From positions 1-64,000 of the forward strand of contig JAURXZ010000049.1 of NCBI GenBank assembly GCA_030654175.1: DNA of 64,000 bases, read 5' to 3'. This document shows positions 51,254 through 62,100 of the stretch, in pieces (positions within the stretch are counted from its first letter, which is position 1; each line of letters opens with the position of its first letter). Source of the stretch: Bacteroidia bacterium. GTDB taxonomy: Bacteria; Bacteroidota; Bacteroidia; 2-12-FULL-35-15. The notes beneath the pieces are model-generated. The model saw only the letters and a program-made list of their open reading frames with translations, had not been told where the DNA came from and did no database searches. The position numbers and the translations under genes were made by a program.

Positions 51254-52432
51254 ATGAAAGAAGTTTATATCATATCAGCAGTTCGTACGCCATTGGGAAG
51301 TTTCGGTGGGTCATTGGCTGGTATACCGGCAACAAAATTAGGTGCTATCGCAATTAAAGGTGCTGTTTCAAAAGCAGGTCTTGATGGGAAAGAAATTCAG
51401 GAAGTATATATGGGTAGTGTATTACAGGCTAATTTAGGGCAGGCACCTGCTCGTCAGGCATCTAAATATGCAGGTTTGCCGGATAGCGTTCAATGTACCA
51501 CTGTTAACAAAGTTTGTGCTTCAGGAATGAAATCAGTTATTAATGCAGCACAAAGTATCATGTGCGGTGATGCTGATGTTGTGGTAGCCGGTGGTATGGA
51601 AAATATGAGCCAGGTACCATTTTATTCCGAAAATATGCGATGGGGAAATAAATATGGTAATGTGGTGATGGTAGATGGATTGGCTAAAGATGGTTTGATT
51701 GATTGTTATCATAATTATCCAATGGGTAATGCAGCCGACCTGTGCGCCAAAGAATATAATATTTCCCGTGAGCAGCAGGATGCTTTTGCAATTCAGTCCT
51801 ATACACGATCCAAAGCCGCTTGGGCAGCAGGTAAATTTAATGATGAAATTGTTCCTGTTGAAATACCGCAGCGTAAAGGAGATCCGATTCTTTTCAAAGA
51901 AGATGAGGAATATAAAAATGTGAAGTTTGATAAGATCCCGGAATTAAAACCTGCATTTACCAAAGATGGTTCTGCTACTGCTGCCAATTCTTCTACAATG
52001 AATGATGGTGCGGCAGCTCTTGTATTAATGAGCAAAGAAAAAGCGGATGCATTAGGATTAAAACCAATTGCTATTCTTCGTGGATATGCAGATGCAGAAC
52101 AAGCTCCGGAATGGTTTACTACCACTCCTTCAATTTGTATTCCTAAAGCTGTTGAAAAAGCAGGTCTGAAAATGGAAGACATTAATTATTTTGAATTAAA
52201 CGAAGCTTTTGCTGTTGTTGGATTGGTGAATATGCAAAAACTGAAATTAAATCCTGATAATGTAAATGTGAATGGTGGTGCTGTTTCATTGGGCCATCCA
52301 CTTGGTTGTTCCGGTGCGCGAATTATTGTAACACTGATAAATGTGTTGAAACAAAATAAAGGTAAATACGGTGTTGCCAGTATTTGTAATGGTGGTGGCG
52401 GTGCTAGTGCAGTTGTTATTGAATTGGTTTAA
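51254..52432 (+). CDS. Acetyl-CoA C-acetyltransferase (thiolase)
   Basis: A biosynthetic-type thiolase of 392 residues that condenses two acetyl-CoA to acetoacetyl-CoA, or the reverse. The acylated Cys88 is in TVNKVCASGMKSV. The other catalytic residues are His348 (GHPLGCSGAR) and Cys378 (CNGGGGASA). Length and motifs match the AtoB/PhaA group. No CoA-transferase or hydroxybutyryl-CoA dehydrogenase gene is adjacent, so the pathway (ketone body, amino acid or fatty acid degradation) cannot be specified. Confidence 0.94.
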   Translation: MKEVYIISAVRTPLGSFGGSLAGIPATKLGAIAIKGAVSKAGLDGKEIQEVYMGSVLQANLGQAPARQASKYAGLPDSVQCTTVNKVCASGMKSVINAAQSIMCGDADVVVAGGMENMSQVPFYSENMRWGNKYGNVVMVDGLAKDGLIDCYHNYPMGNAADLCAKEYNISREQQDAFAIQSYTRSKAAWAAGKFNDEIVPVEIPQRKGDPILFKEDEEYKNVKFDKIPELKPAFTKDGSATAANSSTMNDGAAALVLMSKEKADALGLKPIAILRGYADAEQAPEWFTTTPSICIPKAVEKAGLKMEDINYFELNEAFAVVGLVNMQKLKLNPDNVNVNGGAVSLGHPLGCSGARIIVTLINVLKQNKGKYGVASICNGGGGASAVVIELV

Positions 52433-52437
52433 AATTA

Positions 52438-52562
52438 AGTTTAAAGTTATTTAGTTTGAAGTTCAAAGTTGTTAGCATAGGACCTATATAATTAATCTAA
52501 TTTTAAATTTAATATTTAGCAACTTAGAACTTTTTTACTTTATAACTTTCCAACTTTAAACT
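52438..52562. repeat. Inverted repeat flanking the thiolase to NlpC intergenic gap
   Basis: AGTTTAAAGTT (52438-52448) is matched by its complement at 52552-52562. Several related AAAGTT/AACTTT words lie between. It spans the intergenic gap almost exactly. Confidence 0.5.
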
Positions 52563-52566
52563 AAAA

Positions 52567-53349
52567 ATGTACGGAATATGTAATTTAAGCATTGTGCCTT
52601 GTAGAAAGGAGCCTTCCGACAAAAGCGAAATGGTTACACAGCTTTTGTTTGGAGAGCATTTTCATGTTTTGGAAACACAGGAGAAATGGTGCCGCATTAA
52701 AATTACCTATGATAATTACGAATGCTGGATCGATAAAAAACAATTTTTACCGATCGAACAACATACATTCGAGCTTCTTAATTCAACCGAAAATTATTAT
52801 AGTAATGACTTGGTACAGATCATTACGGATAATAAAACGTCCACTCTTTTTCCTATCGTAATTGCCAGTACGCTACCCAATTTCTATAATAACGAATGTA
52901 TTGTAGAAAATCAAAGTTACAGCTATGAAGGGGCAAATGTTAGTTCGCATTTGGAAGAGAGCAGCTGGCGAATGGGGGTTTTAGAAACAGCCCTCATGTA
53001 TTTGAATACACCATATTTATGGGGAGGTAAAACACCTTTCGGAATAGATTGTTCAGGCTTTACACAAATGGTTTATAAGCTGAACGGCATAAAATTATAT
53101 CGTGATGCATACCAACAAGCTGAACAAGGCGAAACATTGAGTTTTGTTGAAGAAGCAGAACCCGGAGACTTAGCTTTTTTCGACAATGCAGAAGGTAAAA
53201 TAGTTCACGTAGGCATTGTGATGGATGATAATAAGATCATTCATGCATCCGGTAAGGTACGCATTGATGGCTTTGATCATCAAGGTGTTTTTAATAATGA
53301 TAAAAAGGAATATTCCCACCGTTTACGTTTGTTGAAAAGGATTGTGTGA
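52567..53349 (+). CDS. NlpC/P60 cell-wall endopeptidase with SH3 domain
   Basis: A C40-type peptidase of 260 residues that cleaves peptidoglycan peptides. An N-terminal SH3-like domain (about 1-65; RKEPSDKSEMVTQLLFGEHF, WCRIKITYDNYECWID) is followed by a linker and the catalytic domain. The latter has Cys162 in FGIDCSGFTQMVY, His214 in KIVHVGIVM and a third polar residue at His226. No signal peptide is present, so recycling of peptides in the cytoplasm (YkfC-like) is more likely than wall turnover. The gene stands alone between repeats. Confidence 0.9.
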   Translation: MYGICNLSIVPCRKEPSDKSEMVTQLLFGEHFHVLETQEKWCRIKITYDNYECWIDKKQFLPIEQHTFELLNSTENYYSNDLVQIITDNKTSTLFPIVIASTLPNFYNNECIVENQSYSYEGANVSSHLEESSWRMGVLETALMYLNTPYLWGGKTPFGIDCSGFTQMVYKLNGIKLYRDAYQQAEQGETLSFVEEAEPGDLAFFDNAEGKIVHVGIVMDDNKIIHASGKVRIDGFDHQGVFNNDKKEYSHRLRLLKRIV

Positions 53350-53360
53350 TTTTCTTTATG

Positions 53361-53450
53361 TTATTTGGGCGTGCCCCTTCGCTGCGCTGCGGGTCGGGCT
53401 TTCCGTTCCAAGTCCTCGCTGCGCTGTGGGCTTTCCACTTCAATCCCTCA
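53361..53450 (-). repeat. Dispersed palindromic repeat, copy D
   Basis: On the minus strand it reads GAGGGATTGAAGTGGAAAGCCC, then GACTTGGAACGGAAAGCCCG and GGGGCACGCCCAAATAA. It has two GCGCTGCG-type arms. It begins 12 bases after the NlpC stop. The framework is the same as in copies A and B. Confidence 0.75.
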
Positions 53451-53550
53451 CGCAGATATTAATGCTTAATTAAAAAGTGTGTGAGCCTGAAAAGGTAGCG
53501 GGGGCTGTGTCAGCATGTGTGTGAGCCGATGACCTTTTCTTGAATTTTTG

Positions 53551-53576
53551 TTTCTTTTTGTTCAAGCAAAAAGAAA
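53551..53576. terminator. Hairpin between converging genes
   Basis: TTTCTTTTTG (53551-53560) pairs with CAAAAAGAAA (53567-53576) around a 6-nt loop. It can terminate transcripts from both sides. Confidence 0.6.
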
Positions 53577-53623
53577 ACACACAGTTTTTGCCAATTTTTA
53601 ATCGAATTCAACTCAAAAACAAT

Positions 53624-54499
53624 TCAACTCAAAAACAATTCAACCAAAACAAACACTGCAAATACAACGCTTGCAATACCATTGGTAGTAAAAAAAGCAA
53701 TATTTACTTTACTTAGATCATTGGGTTTAACAAGAGTGTGCTGATAGATAAGTAACCCAACAAAAACAAGCGTTCCCACCCAATACCAGGAATTGAAATG
53801 TGCGTAAAATCCTGCATAAATAATAAATGAAGCGCTCACAATGTGAAATACATTTGATAACATCAATGCACCTTTTTTACCTAACCAAACAGGAATAGAT
53901 TTTAAGTTTTTTGATTTGTCAAACTCTTCATCCTGCAAAGCATAAATGATATCAAAGCCACTCACCCAAAATAATACTGCGAAAGAAAAAAATAAAGGCA
54001 GCCAGTCAAACACCCCGGTAACAGCAAGGTATGCACCAATAGGAGCTAATGATAAACCTATTCCCAATACCACGTGGCACAATGCTGTGAATCGTTTAGT
54101 AAGGCTATAACCCAATACCACAGCCAAAGCCACAGGCGACAAAAAAAAACAGATAGAATTTATAAAATAAGTTGTGGATATAAATAGTAAGCAGTTGACA
54201 ATAACAAATAACAAAGCCGATTGGGGTTTAACAGCACCTGCGGGGATTTCACGAACAGCAGTTCGTATGTTTTGTTCATCAATTTTTCTGTCAATGTATC
54301 TATTGAAAGCCATAGCAGCGCTTCTTGCAAAAACCATACATAAAATTATTAATAAAAATAATTTAAGATCAAATGTTTTTTCAGTGAAATGAATTGCCAG
54401 AAAATATCCAATGATAGCAAAAGGTAAAGCAAATATTGTATGACTGAATTTTATCAATGACAAATAATTGCTTACCGTTTTATTTGTTTGTTTGGTCAT
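53624..54499 (-). CDS. UbiA-family prenyltransferase
   Basis: A membrane prenyltransferase of 291 residues with about eight helices. The first aspartate motif is Asn66-RYI-Asp70-RKI-Asp74 and the second is DEEFDKSKNLKSIP (about 192-205). The family includes 4-hydroxybenzoate and 1,4-dihydroxy-6-naphthoate prenyltransferases; in Bacteroidota the latter (MqnP, futalosine route to menaquinone) is common, so a quinone role is likely. Two 16-bp tandem repeats (AATTCAACTCAAAAAC, 53605-53636) overlap its stop codon and last codons. The small membrane protein gene is 2 bases upstream. Confidence 0.85.
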   Translation of the reverse strand: MTKQTNKTVSNYLSLIKFSHTIFALPFAIIGYFLAIHFTEKTFDLKLFLLIILCMVFARSAAMAFNRYIDRKIDEQNIRTAVREIPAGAVKPQSALLFVIVNCLLFISTTYFINSICFFLSPVALAVVLGYSLTKRFTALCHVVLGIGLSLAPIGAYLAVTGVFDWLPLFFSFAVLFWVSGFDIIYALQDEEFDKSKNLKSIPVWLGKKGALMLSNVFHIVSASFIIYAGFYAHFNSWYWVGTLVFVGLLIYQHTLVKPNDLSKVNIAFFTTNGIASVVFAVFVLVELFLS

Positions 54500-54501
54500 T
54501 A

Positions 54502-54774
54502 TCAGTGTTTGAAATAATTAATAATAATAACCGTTAAGATAAGGAGAACTGGGGAGGAGCTTAATAGTAAACCAATAATTCCCGGAGTGAATTTTTTTGT
54601 ATTAATTTCTTTTTGAGTATCAATAAATATATAGATACAAGAGCATATCATACCGACAAACCCTATGGGCAATGAAAATATTGGTGCCCCGGTTATCGGG
54701 GAAATACAGAGCAAAGCGGTTATAATTCCGATTGCAATAGATACATTTCCTAAAATTTTAAATCGTTTTTCCAT
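54502..54774 (-). CDS. Small membrane protein
   Basis: A protein of 90 residues with two to three hydrophobic helices (VSIAIGIITALLCISPI, FSLPIGFVGMICSCIYIFI, IIGLLLSSSPVLLILTVIIINYF). I do not recognise the family. It lies 2 bases upstream of the UbiA-type gene and is probably co-transcribed with it. A TAATTTTG box lies 16 bases before its ATG. Confidence 0.65.
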   Translation of the reverse strand: MEKRFKILGNVSIAIGIITALLCISPITGAPIFSLPIGFVGMICSCIYIFIDTQKEINTKKFTPGIIGLLLSSSPVLLILTVIIINYFKH

Positions 54775-54790
54775 AGAATTTTCAACTGTG

Positions 54791-54798
54791 CAAAATTA
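54791..54798 (-). promoter_or_regulatory. -7 promoter box of the small membrane protein and UbiA genes
   Basis: On the minus strand it reads TAATTTTG, 16 bases before the ATG at 54774. It serves the two-gene operon. Confidence 0.45.
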
Positions 54799-54910
54799 CC
54801 ATTTTTTTAACATCTTTTGTCATCCCAAATTGCTTTTTAACAGAAGGGGAGCGGGTTCACTTATTGAACTAATTTTGCCTCGCGAAAAGTATTGTTTCCT
54901 TAAATTATCT

Positions 54911-54918
54911 TACTTTTG
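54911..54918 (+). promoter_or_regulatory. -7 promoter box of the secreted protein gene at 54941
   Basis: TACTTTTG (54911-54918) matches TAnnTTTG, with a possible TTG -33 element at 54892-54894. The ATG follows 22 bases later. Confidence 0.55.
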
Positions 54919-54940
54919 ACGTAATAAATTTTGTATAAAA

Positions 54941-55576
54941 ATGAAGATTTTTTTAACCATCATATATTCTTTTTTTTCATTGATCACTTTGGCTCAATCC
55001 GATTCTATTGCCTATTCCCGTGATTATGAATTTAATGAAGGTTTTTTTCTAGCCGTAGATCAATTCAAAAATAACGATCCGGTACTTAAAAAGTCAATCA
55101 TTTCAGGTATTCCAAAGGATCAGCTTGATTTTATGAAGCAGTTGGTCGAGCAGAAAAATATAGTTTTTGCAGATTCAAAAGGTGTTGAGCAAAAGATAGA
55201 AACGTTAACTATATGGGGCTATTGTCAAAATCGTTCTGTTTATATCAATTTTAATAAACAATTCAACAAACTTATTGTGATTGGAACTTTATGCCATTTC
55301 ACTGCTATGGTTGCCACTTCCATTGGTTTTCGTGATCCGATGGGTTATGGTGCAGGTTTGAATAATACAGTAGATGAGTTGAAGCAGTATGTATTTGATA
55401 CACAAACCAATAAAGTGTTTGATTTTAATGTAAAAAACATGGAAATGCTGCTTAAAAATGATACTATTCTATATGATCAATTTATGGCTCTGAAAAAGCG
55501 CGAAAAACCCGATGTAATATTTGTTTATCTCCGCAAATTCAACGAAAAACATCCACTTTATTTACTTCAGAAGTAG
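54941..55576 (+). CDS. Secreted hypothetical protein
   Basis: A protein of 211 residues with a signal peptide (IFLTIIYSFFSLITLAQ). No named domain is recognised. The mature part has ETLTIWGYCQNRSVYINFNKQFNKLIVIGTLCHF and a later hydrophobic stretch. Two Cys residues are present (GYCQN, TLCHF). No sorting domain is visible, so it is probably periplasmic. It is transcribed from its own promoter and stands apart from the giant repeat protein by 568 bases. Confidence 0.7.
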   Translation: MKIFLTIIYSFFSLITLAQSDSIAYSRDYEFNEGFFLAVDQFKNNDPVLKKSIISGIPKDQLDFMKQLVEQKNIVFADSKGVEQKIETLTIWGYCQNRSVYINFNKQFNKLIVIGTLCHFTAMVATSIGFRDPMGYGAGLNNTVDELKQYVFDTQTNKVFDFNVKNMEMLLKNDTILYDQFMALKKREKPDVIFVYLRKFNEKHPLYLLQK

Positions 55577-56144
55577 TTTATTCTTGATTTATTGCATTAT
55601 TGGACATAAAAATTAGAAAAATAGTTCCTGATCAAAATTTGCCTCTTTTTTTATTTATCTATTATTTTTAGTATCCACACCAGTTTTTTTTTAATTGACA
55701 CCAATTATCGATTTTTTGTCTTTAAGAATCGAAATTTTTGTCTGTTTTTTATAGTTTTTTGGTTGCTTCTGACTTTTTAAAGGTGTTTCATTTTTTTTGT
55801 TTTTAAGCTGCTGGCTGTCATGCAATTATATTGTATAAGGGGGTGTTTTTTTCTTAAAATCAATTTTCGACAAACTCCTGTTTTCTCTATTTTAATGAAA
55901 GAAAATACAGCCTGAATCATTTTGGGGTTTTTGGTTTGTTAGTAAAGTTGTTAACAAATATATGCGATACAACTATCTGTATGATAGGTTGTTATATTTT
56001 AAATTTAAAGCTTTTTGCATAAAAGGTTAAATTGTTTGTAACTTAATTTTTGAATTTTTCGTAAATTGCAACGGTAAATTGGAAGTATAATAGTGGTTCT
56101 GGTAAATTCTTTACAATTGTAATATGGAGTACTTATATTCTTCC
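55577..56144. other. T-rich leader region of the giant repeat protein
   Basis: About 570 bases contain no gene. The first half is strongly T-rich on the + strand. An imperfect hairpin ACAACTATC/GATAGGTTGT lies around 55970-55995. A weak -7-like TACAATTG is at 56112-56119. A long untranslated leader for the downstream gene is possible. Confidence 0.4.
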
Positions 56145-59100
56145 ATGGGTAATATTAAAAAAGTCATTGCAACAATAAAAATGGTGTTTATAGCATCGCT
56201 TTTTGTTGTTTTTGATGGTTTTAATAATTTTTCGTTTGCACAAAGTCCACAGATCTATACAACATCTGGTACATTTACTGTTCCTGCCTGCGTATCTTCC
56301 ATCACAATTGAAGTTGTTGGTGGAGGCGGTACCGGAGGCGGTAATGGTGGTGGTGGTGGCGGTGGTGGTGGGTATTCCAGTGGAACTTTTGCCGTTACTG
56401 CTGGTGCTAATCTGGCTGTTACTGTTGGTGGGGCTGGTAGTACTACCAGTGTGGCTGCCCTTATTTCTGCTACAGGCGGAGCTAATGGAGTAGGCGTTGC
56501 TAATCCGGCAGTTGGAGGTGGCGGTGCAGGTGGCGTTGGTTCTGGAGGAACTATCAACCGTATTGGAGGAACAGGTGGAGGAGGTTATAATACTTATTTT
56601 GGAGGTGGTGGTGCCGGAGCTGCGGGCTCAACAGGTGTTGGTGGCAATGGCGGCAATGCAACGGCTTATACAGGTAGCAATTGCTTGCAGCCTGGTGGTT
56701 CTGCAGGAGCAGGTGGCGGAGCTCCCGGTGGTGCTGGTGGTAAAGGTGCCGGTTTTACTGAAGGTACTTGTACAACAACCAATCCCGCTGCTGTTGGTGT
56801 AAACTACGGTGGTGGTGGTGGTGGTGGAAACGGTAATGGAGGAGGGGCACAGGCAGGTGCTGGCGGATATTGTAAAATTTCCTGGACAGCAAATCCTGCA
56901 ATTGTTGGTAATACTGTTGGTGCCGCTCAAACTATTTGTTCGGGAGTTGTTCCTGCTGCATTGACGGGATCTACCCCAACAGGAGGAAGTGGCGCTTATA
57001 CCTATTTATGGGAATCTTCTACTACGAGTGCTGGCGCTGGCTTTAGCGCAGCATCAGGTACTAACACTAACATTGGCTATACTGCCCCAGCACTAACTGT
57101 AACCACATGGTATAGAAGAACTGTATATTCGGGTGGATGTACTAATGTTTCAGTGGCTGTTGAAAAAACAGTTAATCCTTTGCCAACAGTTACCAATGCA
57201 GCAACAGCAAGCAACTGTAGTGGAACAGGACCTAATATTGCCTTAACTGCAAGTGTTGCAAGTACTTTTACCTGGACCATCGGATCAAATCCTGGTGGCA
57301 TTACCGGAGCAAGTGCCGGTTCGGGGTCTCCTATTAATCAGGTGCTTACCAATCCCAGTAATACAATTGCAAACGCTATACAATATCTGGTTACTCCTAC
57401 TTCTTCGGTAGGTTTATGTGTAGGTGCCGCTTATACAATTACTGTAACAGTAAATCCGAAACCAGCAGTTACCAATGCTGCTACAAAAACAATATGTACT
57501 GCCACTGGTACAGCAATCACATTAGCCTCAAGTGCACCAAGTAATTTTGCCTGGACATTAGGTGCTATAACTGGCGGTATCACAGGAGCAAGTGCATCTA
57601 GTGGAGCTACTATTAGTCAAACGCTTACTAATCCAAGCAATACTACCGATGGTACTGTACCATACATTGTTACTCCCACTTCAACAACCGGCTCCTGTGT
57701 TGGTAATGCTTCTACAATAACTGTAACCGTTACTCATGCACCAACAGTAACCAATGCCGCGACTGCTACAATTTGTAGTGGAGCCGCTACAGGAATAACA
57801 TTAACTGCAAATGAAGCAAGCTCTTTTACATGGACAATAGGAACCAATGCAGGTGGAATTACAGGTTCAAGTGCCGGTTCAGGTTCCAATATGAGCCAAA
57901 CGCTCACCAATCCAAGTAATTCAGTTGCCAACACCATACAGTATATTGTTATCCCTACTTCAACAGCTGGCGCTTTATGCGCTGGGCCTGCTTATACTAT
58001 AACTGTAACCGTTAATCCAAAACCGGCAGTAAACAATGCTGCCACTGATGCAACTTGCAGTGGAACAGGTCCGAATTTTGCATTAACAGCCACTGCTGCC
58101 AGTACTTTTACATGGACAGTTGGTACAATAACAGGTGCTATTACCGGAGCAAGTGCCAGTTCTGGAACCCCTATTAATCAAACACTCACAAATCCAAGTA
58201 ATGCAACAGATGGTACTGTACAATATCTCATAACTCCAACGGCAACCATAGGTTCATGTGTAGGTGCTGTTTTCTCATTGATTGAAACTGTTAACCCGAA
58301 GCCGGCAGTTACCAATGCGGCCACAAAAACGATATGTACTGCCACAGGTACAGCAATCACATTAGCCTCAAGTGCACCAAGTAATTTTGCCTGGACATTA
58401 GGAGCCATAACTGGCGGCATTACCGGTGCAAGTGCATCCAGCGGTGCTACTATTAGTCAAACACTTACTAATCCAAGCAATACTGCTGATGGTACCGTGC
58501 CATACCTTGTTACTCCTACTTCTACAACCGGTTCTTGTGTGGGTAATGCTTCTACAATAACTGTAACGGTTACTCATGCACCAACAATTACCAATGCAGC
58601 TACAGCCACAATATGCAGTGGAACTGCAACAGGCATTACTTTAACAGCAAATGAAGCAAGCACCTTTGCATGGACCATAGGATCAAATCCTGGTGGCATC
58701 ACTGGTGCCAGTGCCGGCTCAGGCGCTAACATGAGTCAAACGCTGACCAATCCGAGTAATGCAACGGCCAACACTATACAATATATTGTTACCCCTACTT
58801 CAACTGCTGGCGCATTATGTGCTGGTCCTGCATTTACAATAACGGTAACAGTTAATCCAAAACCAGTTGTTACAACCGCTGCAACTGATGAAACTTGTAG
58901 TGGAACCGGCCCTAATATCTCATTAACAGCCACTGCGCCAAGTTCTTTTGCATGGACCATTGGAACTATTACAGGTGCCATTACAGGTGCTTCTGCCAGT
59001 TCAGGAGCTACTATAAATCAAACACTTACCAATCCAAGTACTACAACAGCAGGTACTGTTCAATATCTGGTTACACCTACATCAACAACAGGTTCATGTG

Positions 59101-62100
59101 CAGGAGTTGCATATACAATCACCGTAACAGTAAATCCGGCACCAATAGCTGTATTTACAGGAGGAGCAAACCAAACAGTTTGCTCCGGAGTTGCACTTCC
59201 GGTTGCAATTGCTCTTGGAACAAGTAACAGCATTGCTGGAACAACTTTTGCCTGGACAAGGGATAATACCTCAAATGTTACAGGTACAACAAGTGGAGCA
59301 GGAAATATTTCAGCTCTGGTATTGACAAATACAACTACTTCACCTCAAACGGTAACCTTTACAATAACACCAACAGGTCCCACTCCTACATTTTGCGTAG
59401 GGGCAACCATATCAACAACCGTTGTGGTAAATCCAATACCGGTATTAAACAGTAGTTTGACAATACCTGCAATTTGTAATGGAACCACATTGTCTTATAC
59501 GGCCACCAGTGCAACTTCAGGTGCAACATTTGCATGGAGTCGTGCTGCAGTTACCAATATTGCACCGGCAACGTCATCCGGAACCGCCAATGTAAGTGAA
59601 GTATTAACGAATGGATCCGGTTCTCCCGGGGCACCTATAAATGTTACTTATGTCTACATCACTACCGCAAATGGTTGCAGTAACACCGGACAGAGTGTTG
59701 TAGGAACGGTAAATGTGCTTCCAATCGGAACAATTACCAACAGCGCACAAACCATTTGTTCAGGAGCAACTTTTTCAACAATGGTTTTAGGTACCAGCAA
59801 TGGTGTTACCTCCACTACTTTTACATGGACCAGAAATAATGGTGCTGTAACCGGCATTGGGGCAAGTGGTTCGGGGGGAAGCATTGCGGGAGTTGCATTA
59901 ACAAATACAACCGGTTCTGATCAAACAGTTACATTTACAATAACACCATCCTGCTCTGGTGCCAATTTAACAGCTACTATTGTAGTTCGTGCAAGTATTG
60001 TATTAAACAGCACATTAGCACCACCTGCAATTTGCAGTGGCGCAACCTTTGCATATACCCCAACCAGTGCTACCGGTGGTGCTACTTTCGCCTGGACACG
60101 TCCAGTGGTTTCCGATATATCATCACCCGGAGGGGCATCTGGTGCAGGAGCTGTAAGCCAGATATTGAATAACAGCAGTGCTAACAGTATCAATGTTACA
60201 TATGTTTATACAACTACAAATCCCGGCACAGGCTGTAGCAATGGGGGCGAGAATGTTGTTGTGGCAGTTGAAAAAGCACCGGTTGCGGCCGGAACAATCA
60301 GTGGTACATCTATGGTATGCCAGGCACAAACGTATGCTTATTCTGTACCGGCAATACAAAATGCCACCAGCTATACCTGGAGCTATTCAGGTACCGGAGT
60401 AACTATAAACGGATCCACATCAAACATAACAGTTTCATTTTCAACCTCCGCTACAGCTGGTAACTTAACGGTAAGAGGAACCAATAGCTGCGGCAATGGT
60501 ACGGTATCCGCAAATTATGCCATCGGGCTAAATCCCAATGCAACAATTGCTTTAACATCAGTTGCAGGAACCAATTTTCAAACTGTTTGTATAAATGTTC
60601 CGATAGTGGATATTACTTATTTGGTTGGAGGTGGTGGAACAGGTGCAGGGGTTACTGCATTACCTGCCGGGATCAGCAGCTCTTTTAGCGGCAGTACGTT
60701 GACTATCAGTGGTACTCCTACAGTGGTTGGAACTTTCCCATATACAATAACCACAACAGGAACCTGTATTCAAACCAGTGCTGCGGGAAGCATTATAATT
60801 GCTCCTCTACCAACATTAAACAGTTCATTGGCTCCTCCTGCAGTGTGCAGTCATTCAACATTTAATTATACCCCTACTAGTCCGGTTTCAGGTGCAACTT
60901 TTACATGGACAAGAGCTGTTGTAGCTGGTATCAGCAATGGTGCCAACAGCGGATCGGGGAATCCGGGTGAAATTCTTTACAATACCACTTTAGCTGCTGT
61001 AAATGTTACTTATGTTTATACAGTTGTTGCAAATGGATGTTCAAGTGCTACAACCTACAATGTAGTAGTCTCTGTTAAGCCTCAGGCCTTATTGAGCAGT
61101 TCACTTACACCTCCTGCAATTTGCAGTGGGATAGCATTTAGTTATACTCCAGCAAGTGCAACTGCGGGTTCTACATTTGCATGGTCAAGAGCTGCAGTTG
61201 GAGGGATAAGCCAGGTAGCCAACAGTGGTATAAACGATCCCAACGAAGTATTAACCAATACAACTGCTGCTACGGTTAATGTTACTTATATATATACCAT
61301 CACCGCTTCCGGTTGTAGTTACAATCAAAACGTAGTTGTTCAGGTAACACCAACTCCAACATTAAGCAGTTCGTTAAATCCTCCTGCGGCTTGCAGTGGA
61401 GTGGCTGTGAATTACACGCCTACGAGTGCAACTCCGGGGGCTTCCTTTACATGGACAAGAGCTGTTGTGGCAGGTATCAGCAACGGGGCTGGCAGCGGAA
61501 GTGCCAATCCGTTCGAGGTACTTACAAATACAACAAATTTACCTGTTAATGTTACTTATATTTATACAGTAACAGCCAATGGTTGCACAAATGTTTCAAC
61601 ATTCAGTGTAGTTATTCCGATAAATCCAAGACCAACATTAAACACTACATTAACCCCTGCGGCAATATGCAGTGGTACAATTTTTAGTTACGTTCCCGGA
61701 AGTGCTGTTGTAGGTGCCACATTTGCATGGGCAAGAGCAGCTGTAGGTGGTATCAGCAATGCTGCAGCCAATGGTACAGGTAATCCTTCAGAAACACTTA
61801 CCAACACGTCAACCGCTCCTGTAAATGTCACTTACATTTATACCACAGCCGCCAACGGATGTAGTTTTGATCAAAGTGTGGTAGTAACTGTAAATCCAAA
61901 ACCTACCCTAAACAGCAGTTTAGCACCTACCGTATGCAGTGGCTACACTTTTAATTATGTACCCACCAGTGCTACAGCAGGCGCCTCTTTTACATGGACA
62001 AGAGCAACTGTAGTAGGAATAAGCAATGCAGCAGGAAGTGGTTCTGGTTCGCCTTCAGAGATCCTTACCAATACTACAACCGCTTCTGTTAGCGCTACTT

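Noticed and set aside
56203-60402. Several valine-, leucine- or proline-rich frames on both strands within the giant gene
   Set aside because: All are shadows created by the repetitive codon pattern of the 56145 reading frame; none has a start context or domain.
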